The notes under the pieces: model-generated | Database searches by the model: none | Seen by the model: the letters and a program-made list of their open reading frames with translations, nothing else | Told to the model about the DNA's origin: nothing | NCBI GenBank assembly: GCA_022792335.1 | Contig: JAAWAV010000003.1 | Span: forward strand, 1 to 64,000 | Origin: Lachnospiraceae bacterium | Lineage (GTDB): Bacteria > Bacillota > Clostridia > Lachnospirales > Lachnospiraceae | DNA length: 64,000 nucleotides | Direction: 5' to 3' | Shown here: positions 25,730 to 34,251 of the stretch, in pieces | Numbering within the stretch: position 1 is the first letter of the stretch | Layout: each line of letters begins with the position of its first letter | Made by a program: the position numbers and the translations under genes

Positions 25730-26521
25730 TCATTGCTCGTCCGCTTTCTTTTCCCAGGAATAGGTAGGATTTAAGGTCACGCTCCTGCCGCCGGACACCT
25801 CAATGGTAGTCCCCGTCATATAAGACGCCCCCTGGCTACAGAGGAATACTACGGGAGCAGCGATTTCCTTCGGTTCCGCCAGACGGTTTAACAGCGTTCC
25901 TGCGGCATTGTAATCCAGCTCCGCCTGAGGAATGGTCGCCCGTACTGCAGGCGTCACTGTAAATCCCGGCATCACACAGCAGACCCGAACCCCGTAAGCC
26001 GCATATTCCCCGGCCAGTGTCTGGGTCAGATTCACGATGGCCGCCTTCATGGGGCCATACAGCGTACTTCTTCCTGCCGTAGGGCAGCGAGCCGCCAGAG
26101 AGCTGATATTGACAATGGCTCCTCCCCGGTCTTTCATATGACGGAAGGCCGCCTGGCCGCCAAATACTGCAGATTTAAAGCAAACCCCTGTAATAAAGTC
26201 AATATCCTTTCCAGTAAACTCGTCGCCGTCCTTAAAGACTGTGGCGCCTACATTGTTGACCCAGGCATCGATGCCGCCCAGTTTTTCTGCCACATGATCC
26301 GCAAAAGCGTAGACCTTTTCTTCGTCTGTCACATCCAGGACCTCCCAGTATACCTCTCCAAGTCCCTTCATTTCCTCGTAGGCGGCGACAAGCTCCGCTT
26401 CTTTTCTGGCGCAGATGGCTACTTTTGCCCCCTCTTTCAGGAATGTTTCCGCCACTGCACGGCCGATGCCCTTGCTTCCTCCGAGCACGACTGCTGTTTT
26501 CCCTTTAAGTCCCAAATCCAT
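25730..26521 (-). CDS. SDR family NAD(P)-dependent oxidoreductase
   Basis: A 263-aa classical short-chain dehydrogenase/reductase. The cofactor loop is VLGGSKGIGRAV, the NNVGA motif lies near 90, the catalytic serine is in IVNISSLAAR, and the Tyr/Lys pair is in STLYGPMKAAI. The PG motif follows as CVMPGFTV. It probably oxidises or reduces a hydroxyl of a sugar or polyol intermediate, given the adjacent FGGY kinase and TIM-barrel isomerases. It has its own promoter at 26566-26593 and an AGGAGGG site. Confidence 0.9.
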   Translation of the reverse strand: MDLGLKGKTAVVLGGSKGIGRAVAETFLKEGAKVAICARKEAELVAAYEEMKGLGEVYWEVLDVTDEEKVYAFADHVAEKLGGIDAWVNNVGATVFKDGDEFTGKDIDFITGVCFKSAVFGGQAAFRHMKDRGGAIVNISSLAARCPTAGRSTLYGPMKAAIVNLTQTLAGEYAAYGVRVCCVMPGFTVTPAVRATIPQAELDYNAAGTLLNRLAEPKEIAAPVVFLCSQGASYMTGTTIEVSGGRSVTLNPTYSWEKKADEQ

Positions 26522-26565
26522 ACAAATACCCTCCTATTTCGTGATTGTCCATTCACTTTTCACTA

Positions 26566-26593
26566 ATCATATCACAGAAAAAGGGAATTGAAA
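26566..26593 (-). promoter_or_regulatory. Promoter of the SDR-MATE unit
   Basis: Minus-strand TTTCAA (26588-26593), a 16-bp spacer and TGATATGAT, an extended -10 with TATGAT at 26566-26571. Confidence 0.45.
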
Positions 26594-26603
26594 ACTGTTT
26601 CCT

Positions 26604-28121
26604 CTACAGCTTTTTCATCAGATCCTTATTTCTGCTGTACAGATCCAGGAACATCTTAAAGTAGGGTTTATAGTTCTCATGGGCTTTCCAGTCCGGATGA
26701 TAAATTTTTTTCGGCTTTATATACGGACGGATCTCAGAAAAACTCCGGAACCGGCCGACCCCGATGGCCGCCATAACAGCGTCGCCGAAGGCCGCGCCGA
26801 CAGTTACATCTGCCGTCACAATCTCCCTTCCCAGAATATCGGAAATGATCTGCATCCAAAGAGGCGCTTTTGTCCCGCCTCCCACCGCATAGACATTTCG
26901 GATAGGAATGTTGTTTTCCTCAAAGATGGAAAAATGTTCTGCCAGGGAATATCCCACTGCTTCGAGAGCGGAACGGTACATATGCTCCCTGGTATGGCGC
27001 AGCGTCATTCCAAACAGCACCCCTCTCGCCTCCGGATCGTTGACCGGGGTTCTCTCCCCCGCAAAATAAGGCACCGTGATCAGGCCCTCCGAGCCCGGAG
27101 GGATTTTCTCCAGTCCTTTTAACATCGCCGCATAGGCGTTTTCTCCCCCTTCCCGCTCCTCTTTTACCAGGTCAGAAAACAGGTGATCCCTGTACCAGCG
27201 GGTCAGAGTTCCTGCATTGTTGGTTCCCCCCTGTACGCTGCAGGCGCCCGGAATGATGAACCCTCCGCTCCAGATCCTGGGGTCTTTGACGATCCGGTCG
27301 CACAGGCCGATCAGGTAGAGGGAGGATCCAATCTGAATCATCATGTCTCCCTGTTCCAGGATTCCCGTACTGATGGCCTCGGCGCCAGAGTCATCTGCCC
27401 CCGCGATCACAGGCGTCCCTTCCAAAAGTCCCGTTTCCCGGGCCGCCTTTTTCGTAATCCCTCCCACCACGTCTGTCGTATCGCAGACACGGGCAAGCTG
27501 ATCCGGACGGCAAAACTCCGGACAATACTCCATATCCACCGTCCCATCCTTTGTATGATAGAGAGGAGTAAAGGCTCCATAAGCCAAAAAACGGTCGATG
27601 ACATATTCCCCTGTCAGTTTCGCTGTGAGAAAGGAGGAACCTGTCAGCAGTTTGTAAGCCTTTTCCCATACCCTCGGCTCATGATTTTTAAGCCACAGAA
27701 TTTTCGGCGGCACATCGTTGGAACACAGAGGCCTTCCATTAAACTCCAGTACCTTTTCTTTTCCGTATTTCGCATTCAGGGCGGCGATCTCAGCCTCCGC
27801 CCTGGCGTCAATCCCATAAAGGATCGCTTTGCGAAGCGGCATACAGTCCCTATCCACCGCCACCAGATCGGCTCCCAGGGTACTGGCCCCCACTGCCGCG
27901 ATATCGCTGTTCTTTTTTCCGCTTTCTTCCAGGAGACTCCGGGTGATTTTGCAGAAATCTCCCCACCAGACTTCCTGCGCGTCATGCTCAAAATAATTGT
28001 TCCTGGGATTCTCCAGGCCGTGACGCTCTGCATGGACGGCGACCACCCGGCAGTCTCCGTCAATCAGTACCCCCTTACTCTCATAAGTACCGATATCAAT
28101 CCCGAGATAATATTCTGCCAT
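26604..28121 (-). CDS. FGGY-family carbohydrate kinase (xylulokinase-like)
   Basis: A 505-aa sugar kinase of normal length. The N-terminal domain begins YLGIDIGTYESKGVLID, the phosphate-binding loop. A TGSSFLTAKLTGE segment follows near 165 and GADDSGAEAISTG near 245 (catalytic aspartate region). The C-terminal domain has AVGGGTKAPLWMQIISDILGREI, the FGGY signature region. It phosphorylates a ketose or polyol. Xylulokinase, ribulokinase-like and erythritol-kinase-like members cannot be separated by eye. AAGGAGAAGG lies before the ATG. It follows the BtpA-family gene at 12 bases, so they are in one transcript. Confidence 0.9.
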   Translation of the reverse strand: MAEYYLGIDIGTYESKGVLIDGDCRVVAVHAERHGLENPRNNYFEHDAQEVWWGDFCKITRSLLEESGKKNSDIAAVGASTLGADLVAVDRDCMPLRKAILYGIDARAEAEIAALNAKYGKEKVLEFNGRPLCSNDVPPKILWLKNHEPRVWEKAYKLLTGSSFLTAKLTGEYVIDRFLAYGAFTPLYHTKDGTVDMEYCPEFCRPDQLARVCDTTDVVGGITKKAARETGLLEGTPVIAGADDSGAEAISTGILEQGDMMIQIGSSLYLIGLCDRIVKDPRIWSGGFIIPGACSVQGGTNNAGTLTRWYRDHLFSDLVKEEREGGENAYAAMLKGLEKIPPGSEGLITVPYFAGERTPVNDPEARGVLFGMTLRHTREHMYRSALEAVGYSLAEHFSIFEENNIPIRNVYAVGGGTKAPLWMQIISDILGREIVTADVTVGAAFGDAVMAAIGVGRFRSFSEIRPYIKPKKIYHPDWKAHENYKPYFKMFLDLYSRNKDLMKKL

Positions 28122-28133
28122 CTTCCCTTCTCC

Positions 28134-28946
28134 TTACTGGTCTTTCCGATGTCTTCGTACAGTCTCCATAAATTCCTTTACCAGTTCACCGTCTACAAAA
28201 TTCAGGAACTCTCCGTTCTTTTTAAAGGCTGTCCCCACAAAGGCGCCGTCGCAGGCGGCCAGTTTATCCGCCACATTTTCTTTCCTGGTCCCCGTATTGC
28301 TAAATACCGGCGTTCCGGGAACTGCCGCCCGAATCCGTCTCAGATCATCCGTGTCAGCCTCCAGGCCGGCATGGATGCCAGACATACAGATTCCCTCTGG
28401 ATGGCATTTGAATACGGTGGCCTTTGCGATTACTTCCAGCTCCCGACCGCTGAGATCTCCGTCTGACTCGGCGTTGATCATATAAAACATCATCAGATCA
28501 TCCAGCCCCAGTTCCATTTTCCGCCGCACATAGCCGCCTGCATTTTTGGATCGAATCCCGGATTCTCCCACGTATCCGCCGGCAAAAACACTGCGCACAA
28601 ACTGTGCGTCCACAGCCGCCGCCAGTTCAATCGTCGCCATTGGATCGCTGATTGCGTGTACGCCAAAGGGAATCCTGATTTCCTCCTTCAGCCTGCCGAT
28701 AATATAAGCCATGGACGCTGTTGTCACATGACTCAGCTCATCCATATACGGATAGCTGAACTCATTGGAAAAAAGGATGGCGTCGACGCCTCCCTCCTGC
28801 AAAGCCAGAAGCTCCTTTCGCGCCAGTTCTGTCTGATGCTCTATCCGATCTCCTCTCACATAACCGGGGTCTCCCGGCAGCTCCCGGAGATGAAGAAGCG
28901 CAATGATCGGTTTGGATGTTCCAAATAACTCTCTGATTGTCTGCAT
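28134..28946 (-). CDS. BtpA/SgcQ family TIM-barrel protein
   Basis: A 270-aa protein beginning MQTIRELFGTSKPIIALLHL, the family's typical start. It continues with DAILFSNEFSYPY, FGVHAISDP, DAQFVRSVFAGGYVGESGI and VFSNTGTRKENV. The family includes BtpA (photosystem I assembly) and SgcQ in a sugar operon of enteric bacteria; the reaction is unknown. In bacteria like this it accompanies sugar-kinase and isomerase genes. The ATG at 28946 lies 8 bases after GAGGAG; the longer in-frame ATG at 28970 has no site and overlaps the upstream gene. Confidence 0.85.
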   Translation of the reverse strand: MQTIRELFGTSKPIIALLHLRELPGDPGYVRGDRIEHQTELARKELLALQEGGVDAILFSNEFSYPYMDELSHVTTASMAYIIGRLKEEIRIPFGVHAISDPMATIELAAAVDAQFVRSVFAGGYVGESGIRSKNAGGYVRRKMELGLDDLMMFYMINAESDGDLSGRELEVIAKATVFKCHPEGICMSGIHAGLEADTDDLRRIRAAVPGTPVFSNTGTRKENVADKLAACDGAFVGTAFKKNGEFLNFVDGELVKEFMETVRRHRKDQ

Positions 28947-28960
28947 GACCCTACTCCTCT

Positions 28961-29794
28961 CTAGCCGCATATTGCTTTTCTAACCATGTCAACACCATTC
29001 CTGACCGTCTTATTGGGATCAATGTAATGCCGTCTGGCACAGACTTCCAGCGTGATAGTGCCTTCAAACTCGTACTCTTCAAGCTGCGAAACATAGGTCT
29101 CAAGCGGTAGATTCCCGTATCCCCAGGGCACCTGACCGGACTCGTTTAGATGGATATGTACAAGGTCTTTCCCAAAGGTTCTGAAATAATCTTCAAGGTT
29201 TTCTCCCTTTACCGCCATGTGGCAGGTATCTACCAGAAGTTTTACATGATCGGAGGCGACTTCATCCAACATTTTCTTTGCGCTGGCAATGTCCCCCACC
29301 AGATTGGATTCCACAATCTGAAGCGGTTCCAGCGCCAAAGTGATCCCCTCTTCTGCCGCCGCTTTCCCAATCTCAATCATTGCGTCCCTGGAAAGCTCCC
29401 ATGCAAGTTTCAGTCCGTCCGGTTTATCATAGAACCCCCACCCCGGGCAGATGTGCAGAAGAGGGCTCCCTAAAATCCTGCAAAGCTTTACGGCCCGCTT
29501 CATGGCAGTGATGGAACGCCTGCGGATCATAGCGTCCTCCGCTGCGATATTAAAGGGGTAGACCACCTGCTCCGGACAGACGCAGAAGCAACGAAGCCCC
29601 CTCTCCTTCATTTTCTCCCCGACAGCTTGGAAATCCTCGTCCGTCCCGTCCTCCAGATGCAGATGTGGATTCGCCGCCCACAGATTCACGTTCTTTACCC
29701 CCATATCCCTGGCAGCGTCCAGAAAATAATCCAGGGTATAGAACAAATAGTTCATATTCATTATGCCGATTTGATCCCACTGTAGTTTTTTCAT
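28961..29794 (-). CDS. Sugar phosphate isomerase/epimerase-type TIM barrel (first of two)
   Basis: A 277-aa xylose-isomerase-like TIM barrel. Metal-ligand-type residues are visible in GITLALEPLQ, KLLVDTCHMAVKGE, DLVHIHLNES and TITLEVC. Family members isomerise or epimerise ketoses and inositol derivatives; the substrate is unknown. The ATG at 29794 has AAAGGA 10 bases upstream; a longer frame to 29896 would run into the neighbouring gene without a site. It is paired with a paralogue immediately upstream, and the two may act in sequence on one sugar. Confidence 0.85.
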   Translation of the reverse strand: MKKLQWDQIGIMNMNYLFYTLDYFLDAARDMGVKNVNLWAANPHLHLEDGTDEDFQAVGEKMKERGLRCFCVCPEQVVYPFNIAAEDAMIRRRSITAMKRAVKLCRILGSPLLHICPGWGFYDKPDGLKLAWELSRDAMIEIGKAAAEEGITLALEPLQIVESNLVGDIASAKKMLDEVASDHVKLLVDTCHMAVKGENLEDYFRTFGKDLVHIHLNESGQVPWGYGNLPLETYVSQLEEYEFEGTITLEVCARRHYIDPNKTVRNGVDMVRKAICG

Positions 29795-29817
29795 TTTATC
29801 TGTGTCCTTTCCCTTCC

Positions 29818-30642
29818 TCAGGCTCTCTCCAGCAGCCGACGGATATTCTTCACTTCCTGTATTGCAAACAGTTCCGGATCCCGGCCGTAGGGCCATACCA
29901 GTTCCGAACTGAGCCAGCCGTCATAATGGTATTTCCGAATCACAGACACCAGCGCCTCCATGGGGATCTTCCCCTCTCCCACCGGGAAATGATGCTGATC
30001 TCGGCCGTCGCTGTCAATAAAATGGATATACGCCATCTTCTCTCCCAGTTTCTCAAAATAATCAGAGATCGTTTCCTGATGAACCGTCGGAGTCACCGTA
30101 TCCAGCATCCCTTTAATCCTCGGACTGCCGATATCCTCAATCAGCTCCACCAAGTCATCCAGGAAAATCAGCACGTTACTTTCCATCAGCGTAACTGCCT
30201 CCAGAATGATATCCACCTCCAGCTTTTCCGCCCGTTCCGCCAGCCTCTTTAATACCTCCATGACATGTTCTTTGTTTTCCCGGCGGCTGGTCCCGTATCC
30301 GGCGTGGCCGGTGGCCAGCTGGATTCTGGGAGCGCCTATCGCCTTCGCCACATCCAACGCCTTTAAAAGATAATCGACGGTTTCCATTCTTTCCTTCCTG
30401 TCCTGGGACGCCATATTGAAGGGATAACCGAGTACCTCCGGCGTATACATAGGTACTTCCAGATGATACTGTTCTTTCATCCGGAGCACGTCCTGGCACC
30501 TGGCCTCATCCATATCATAAGGATATGCCTGGGGACGCCCTCCCCAGATTTCGACGCCGTCATAGCCGCTTTCAGCCGCCACCTCAAAAACTTTTTCCAG
30601 ATGATACCTGCGAAACAGCAAAGACAATAATGCAATCTTCAT
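29818..30642 (-). CDS. Sugar phosphate isomerase/epimerase-type TIM barrel, FrlC-like (second)
   Basis: A 274-aa xylose-isomerase-like TIM barrel beginning MKIALLSLLFRRYHLEKVFEVAAESGYDGVEIWGGRPQAY, split here by me only for description. Metal-ligand-type positions are in DIILEAVTLMESN, IKGMLDTVTPTVHQE, MAYIHFIDSDG and GWLSSELVW. The opening and the GGRPHA-like loop resemble fructoselysine 3-epimerase FrlC, so the substrate might be a ketose or an Amadori-type sugar amine. The ATG at 30642 directly follows a GAGGAGGAAGAA tract; the in-frame ATG at 30705 overlaps the HAD gene. Confidence 0.82.
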   Translation of the reverse strand: MKIALLSLLFRRYHLEKVFEVAAESGYDGVEIWGGRPQAYPYDMDEARCQDVLRMKEQYHLEVPMYTPEVLGYPFNMASQDRKERMETVDYLLKALDVAKAIGAPRIQLATGHAGYGTSRRENKEHVMEVLKRLAERAEKLEVDIILEAVTLMESNVLIFLDDLVELIEDIGSPRIKGMLDTVTPTVHQETISDYFEKLGEKMAYIHFIDSDGRDQHHFPVGEGKIPMEALVSVIRKYHYDGWLSSELVWPYGRDPELFAIQEVKNIRRLLERA

Positions 30643-30655
30643 TTCTTCTTCCTCC

Positions 30656-31354
30656 TCAATCTTCTGCAAACAGATACACGCCATCTTTTGATTCTTCCAG
30701 ATCATAAACCTTTTCTATCTGTGTCAACAGTTCCTTAGGGGCTATTGTTCCAAGGTCTGTACAAAAGAAACCTTGGGCATGAATTTCTTTTTCTGTCACT
30801 TCGTTGGGGTAAGCCACTGCACGAAGTCCGGCCGCCCTTGCCGCCCGCATTCCAAGGACAGAATCCTCAAAAGCCACTGTTTTTTCCGGCCGCACTCCCA
30901 GCCTGGAAAGCGCCAGCAGATATAAATCCGGCGCCGGTTTCATGGGAATATCCACAGACCGCGTCACCACACAGTCAAACCGCTCCTGCAGCCCAAGCCG
31001 CTCTAACCACCGGTCAATATAGTCTTGGCCCGAATTGGAGACAAGCGCCAGCTTAAGATTCTGTTCTCTGGCAAACCTCAGGTACTCCTCTATCCCCGGC
31101 CGTATGGAAATTTTCCCGGAAGCCCGTTCAAACCGCCCTTTGATTTCTGTCAGAATCTCTTCCTGCCCAAAGGTTCCGCCTTCGGAAAGGTATCGCAAAA
31201 GCTCCACATCTCCGTCCCCTGCAAAAGAGAACAGGATTTCCCGGTCAGATAGGTTCCCCCTGTCTTTGCAGTAATCGCAGGCACAGTTCATCCAGACGGT
31301 CTCCGTATCCGCGATCACTCCGTCAAAATCAAAAAAAATCGCCTCAATCTTCAC
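30656..31354 (-). CDS. HAD family hydrolase, beta-phosphoglucomutase-like
   Basis: A 232-aa subfamily IA HAD protein. Motif I is AIFFDFDGVIADTE with both aspartates, motif II LALVSNSGQD, a lysine lies in VDIPMKPAPDLYL, and motif IV is VAFEDSVLGMRAA. It most likely dephosphorylates a small sugar phosphate, or acts as a phosphomutase. Its ATG overlaps the permease stop by 4 bp, which ties it to the sugar locus by translational coupling. Confidence 0.88.
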   Translation of the reverse strand: MKIEAIFFDFDGVIADTETVWMNCACDYCKDRGNLSDREILFSFAGDGDVELLRYLSEGGTFGQEEILTEIKGRFERASGKISIRPGIEEYLRFAREQNLKLALVSNSGQDYIDRWLERLGLQERFDCVVTRSVDIPMKPAPDLYLLALSRLGVRPEKTVAFEDSVLGMRAARAAGLRAVAYPNEVTEKEIHAQGFFCTDLGTIAPKELLTQIEKVYDLEESKDGVYLFAED

Positions 31355-32262
31355 ATTCCCACCTCCGCTTTCCGTTTTTCCCTTTTGCCATCCAGCCAGA
31401 GCATCATCACCTCAGAACCAAGGATCAAAAGGATTCCGGCCGCCATGCGTCCCCCAATCCCCTCCCTCAGAAAGACTGCTCCCAAAAGGCAGCTCGCCAC
31501 CGGTTCCAGAAGGCTGAAAAAAGAAGCAGAAATTCCTCCCAGGTAACGAATCCCCCGCTGGAAGCAGGCGGCCGCAATCACAGAAGTCGCGATTGCCGCT
31601 CCCGCCCCGTAAAGCCCCGCCTTTACCGGGAGATCAAAGAGGAATGTTCCGGAAACACAGCCATATACCAGAGAAAACACGGAACCGCTCGCCGCCAGAT
31701 AAAAGGCGAATACAAAGGGATCCACCTCCGACAGCCCGCTCTTATCCACGACCATGATATAACCTGCATACAGCACGCCGGAAAGAACGGCATAAAAGAT
31801 CCCCCTTATATTCCCCACGCCGGCGTCCGCATCGATAAACAGCGCGACGGACAGGGTCGCCAGGAGAAGCGTCGCCCATTTATAGAAGGGCATTTTGTTT
31901 TTAAACAGCACTCTTCCAAACAGCGCGACAAACAGAGGGTACATAAAATGAAGCGTGGTCGCAGCTCCGCCGGAAATATAGTTGTAGCTTAAAAACAGGA
32001 ACAAAGATACGATTCCCTTGGCTAAAAATCCTGCAAGTATCGCCCAGCCAAAAAGTTTTCCGGAAAGCCGCAGGGACTGTCTCCGGATCAGTACGAGCGC
32101 CAGTAAAACGGGGAGCGCCCACGCACTTTTATAAAAATTAAAAGTTTCCGCATTGCCGCCGGCTAAGTAGGCGAAATTCGAGAAAACAGGAAGCCCGCCA
32201 TAGAGCAATGCAGAGGACATGGTAAGTAAAACACCTGATAATTTCCGTGATTGAACATTCAT
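31351..32262 (-). CDS. EamA/DMT-family transporter
   Basis: A 303-aa protein with ten hydrophobic helices forming two EamA repeats (the first from GVLLTMSSALLYGGLPVFSNFAYLAGGNAE, the second from GIFYAVLSGVLYAGYIMVVD). DMT transporters move small metabolites in or out. The ATG at 32262 lies 7 bases after GGAGG; the in-frame ATG at 32331 has no site. It follows the LacI gene and begins the run of catabolic genes, so it may move the substrate or an intermediate. Confidence 0.85.
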   Translation of the reverse strand: MNVQSRKLSGVLLTMSSALLYGGLPVFSNFAYLAGGNAETFNFYKSAWALPVLLALVLIRRQSLRLSGKLFGWAILAGFLAKGIVSLFLFLSYNYISGGAATTLHFMYPLFVALFGRVLFKNKMPFYKWATLLLATLSVALFIDADAGVGNIRGIFYAVLSGVLYAGYIMVVDKSGLSEVDPFVFAFYLAASGSVFSLVYGCVSGTFLFDLPVKAGLYGAGAAIATSVIAAACFQRGIRYLGGISASFFSLLEPVASCLLGAVFLREGIGGRMAAGILLILGSEVMMLWLDGKREKRKAEVGM

Positions 32263-32334
32263 TGACTGCCTCCGCCCAAAAAAACAGCAGCATGTCAGAC
32301 TGACATACTGCCTTTTAAAAAATCTATTCAAACG

Positions 32335-33384
32335 TCATCCCTTTTCTTTCTGATAGGGAATATGATCGGCATAATCACACACGCTGTCCCGCTCCACGAT
32401 GGTCGTGTCAATACGCAGTCGGATCACGGGGCTAGCCGGGTTCTCAATCTGATCGCAGAGGAGTTTTACCGCCCATTTTCCGATATCTTTCGCATATACC
32501 TCACAAGTCGTAAGCTGAGGGACGCAGACCATGCTGCTCATGATATTGTCTGCACCGACGATGGAAACATTTTCCGGCACGCGGATTCCGTACTCCCGGA
32601 ACGCCTTCATCGCACCAATGGCGATGATATCTGAGTTGGAGACCAGAGCGGAAGGAAGTTCAATTCCTTTCCTCAAAAGCTCCTTCATGCAGCCGTACGC
32701 CCCTTCGATGGAAGGATCCACGTCATAGACGTATTTCTCCTGCACCTCCAGATGATACTGTTCCATGGCATTCAAAAATCCCAGATAGCACTGAGTACAG
32801 ATGCTGGTCGGCTGTGCGTTTCGGATATAGCCGATCTGCCTGTGTCCTCTGCCGAGCAGATAAGTGACCTTCGTCCGCATGGAGTTCCATGTATGGTTGG
32901 AAACACTGGTGACAGAAAGTTTTGTAAGGTCGTTATCAATGATAATGATCGGTTTTTTCACTCTGTTTAACAGCGGTCGATCTTCATCACTAAATTCCGT
33001 ACCCAAAAGAATGATTCCTTTAAAAGGCCCAGTATTCACTTTTTCAAAAATATCAGGCAGCGTTTCCGGCGTCGCGATTCGGAATGCGATCTCATAACCT
33101 GCACGGTTACAGCAGGACTCGACTTCATCGAACAAAAGGTTGATATATTCTGCGTTTCCGTCCACCATGAAGGAAAAGCGTTTGAATTTAATGAAAACAA
33201 TCTTTTCCGCATCGGCCGGATCTTGGGAGCTATTGTCCGCTTTTTTTACAGAATATCCATTCTCCTCCAAAAGAGCCTGTACGCATTCCCTGGTCGCCTG
33301 GCTGACTCCTCTCCTGTCGTGAAGGACCATCGTAACCGTCGACTGTGATACTCCCGCTGCCCGGGCAATCTCTTTTAAATTCAT
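32335..33384 (-). CDS. LacI-family transcriptional regulator
   Basis: A 349-aa regulator. The helix-turn-helix is MNLKEIARAAGVSQSTVTMVLHDRRGVSQATRECV, close to the LacI/GalR consensus. The effector-binding domain shows FKGIILLGTEFS, IIDNDLTKLSVTSVSNH, GRGHRQIGYIRNAQP and VSIVGADNIMSSM. It probably represses the flanking sugar operons and is released by a pathway sugar. ATG 33384 lies 6 bases after GGAGG. It sits between the transporter operon and the catabolic genes. I could not identify an operator with confidence. Confidence 0.9.
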   Translation of the reverse strand: MNLKEIARAAGVSQSTVTMVLHDRRGVSQATRECVQALLEENGYSVKKADNSSQDPADAEKIVFIKFKRFSFMVDGNAEYINLLFDEVESCCNRAGYEIAFRIATPETLPDIFEKVNTGPFKGIILLGTEFSDEDRPLLNRVKKPIIIIDNDLTKLSVTSVSNHTWNSMRTKVTYLLGRGHRQIGYIRNAQPTSICTQCYLGFLNAMEQYHLEVQEKYVYDVDPSIEGAYGCMKELLRKGIELPSALVSNSDIIAIGAMKAFREYGIRVPENVSIVGADNIMSSMVCVPQLTTCEVYAKDIGKWAVKLLCDQIENPASPVIRLRIDTTIVERDSVCDYADHIPYQKEKG

Positions 33385-33419
33385 AGAAACCTCCACAAAT
33401 CCTTTTCTGTCTATGAAAG

Positions 33420-33447
33420 AGTATCACAAAAAGGTTTTGAAAGTCAA
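33420..33447 (-). promoter_or_regulatory. Promoter of the LacI gene
   Basis: Minus-strand TTGACT (33442-33447) and GATACT (33420-33425) with a 16-bp spacer, just after the livF stop. It suggests that the regulator and the genes behind it can be transcribed apart from the transporter operon. Confidence 0.5.
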
Positions 33448-33468
33448 TGTCCTGACTAAATAGTTTCT

Positions 33469-34179
33469 CTACACTCCCAGGTATACCCGGCGCAGGTCGT
33501 CGTTGACAAGCAACTCTTCCCCGCTGCCCTCCAGAACAATCGCCCCGTTCTCCAGCGCATACCCTCTGTCCGAGCTGCGCAGAGATTTTTCCACATTCTG
33601 TTCCACCAACAAGACAGTGATCTCTTTTGCCCGAATCTCCTCAAGCTTTTCAAAAACAAGCTGTACGTTTACAGGCGAGAGGCCGAGACTTGGTTCGTCC
33701 AAAATTAACAGACGGGGAACGGACATTAATGCCCGTCCAATGGCCAGCATCTGCTGTTCTCCACCGGACAGCGTGCGCGCCGCCTGGGATTTCCGTTCGT
33801 CAAGAATCGGAAACAGCTCCAACACATATTTCAAATTTTTTGTTTCATCTTTCCGTCCTCTTTTGCAGTAAGCGCCGATCTGGAGGTTTTCCAGCACTGA
33901 CATCTCCGGAAACAGATGCCGCCCCTCCGGACACTGAATGATACCAAGCTCCACACGGTCATAGCTCGGAACTTTGGTGATGTCTTTCCCTTCAAATAGT
34001 ATCCGTCCCGCTTTTATCTCCTGGATGCCGGAGATCGCTTTGCAGGTCGTCGTCTTTCCGGCGCCATTGGAACCCACGATGCTGACCATCTCGCCTTTGT
34101 CAATGTAGATGGAGCAGTCCTGCAGCGCGTTCACGGCATCGTAGGATACGCTCACATTCTCCAATTCTAACAGATGCAT
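33469..34179 (-). CDS. livF: Branched-chain amino acid-type ABC transporter ATP-binding protein LivF
   Basis: A 236-aa ABC ATPase. Walker A is GSNGAGKTT, the signature is ARTLSGGEQQMLAIGRAL, Walker B is LLILDEPSLGLSP and the H-loop lies near the end of the ATPase core. The IIQCPEGRHLFPEMSVLENL segment is typical of LivF. With LivG it drives the LivHM permease. ATG 34179 follows AAAGGAAAGA. Last gene of the transporter operon. The operon context (NagB-like protein and sugar kinase) suggests the cargo may not be an amino acid. Confidence 0.9.
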   Translation of the reverse strand: MHLLELENVSVSYDAVNALQDCSIYIDKGEMVSIVGSNGAGKTTTCKAISGIQEIKAGRILFEGKDITKVPSYDRVELGIIQCPEGRHLFPEMSVLENLQIGAYCKRGRKDETKNLKYVLELFPILDERKSQAARTLSGGEQQMLAIGRALMSVPRLLILDEPSLGLSPVNVQLVFEKLEEIRAKEITVLLVEQNVEKSLRSSDRGYALENGAIVLEGSGEELLVNDDLRRVYLGV

Positions 34180-34251
34180 ATCTCTTTCCTTTCTGGCCGG
34201 TCCCCCGGCGGGCATCCTGTCGGCAGCCCGCCGAAGCAGTATCCTTGTTCC

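Noticed and set aside
27183..28466. 427-codon plus-strand frame
   Set aside because: It lies antisense to the FGGY kinase and BtpA genes, which carry clear motifs. It has no ribosome-binding site or domain.
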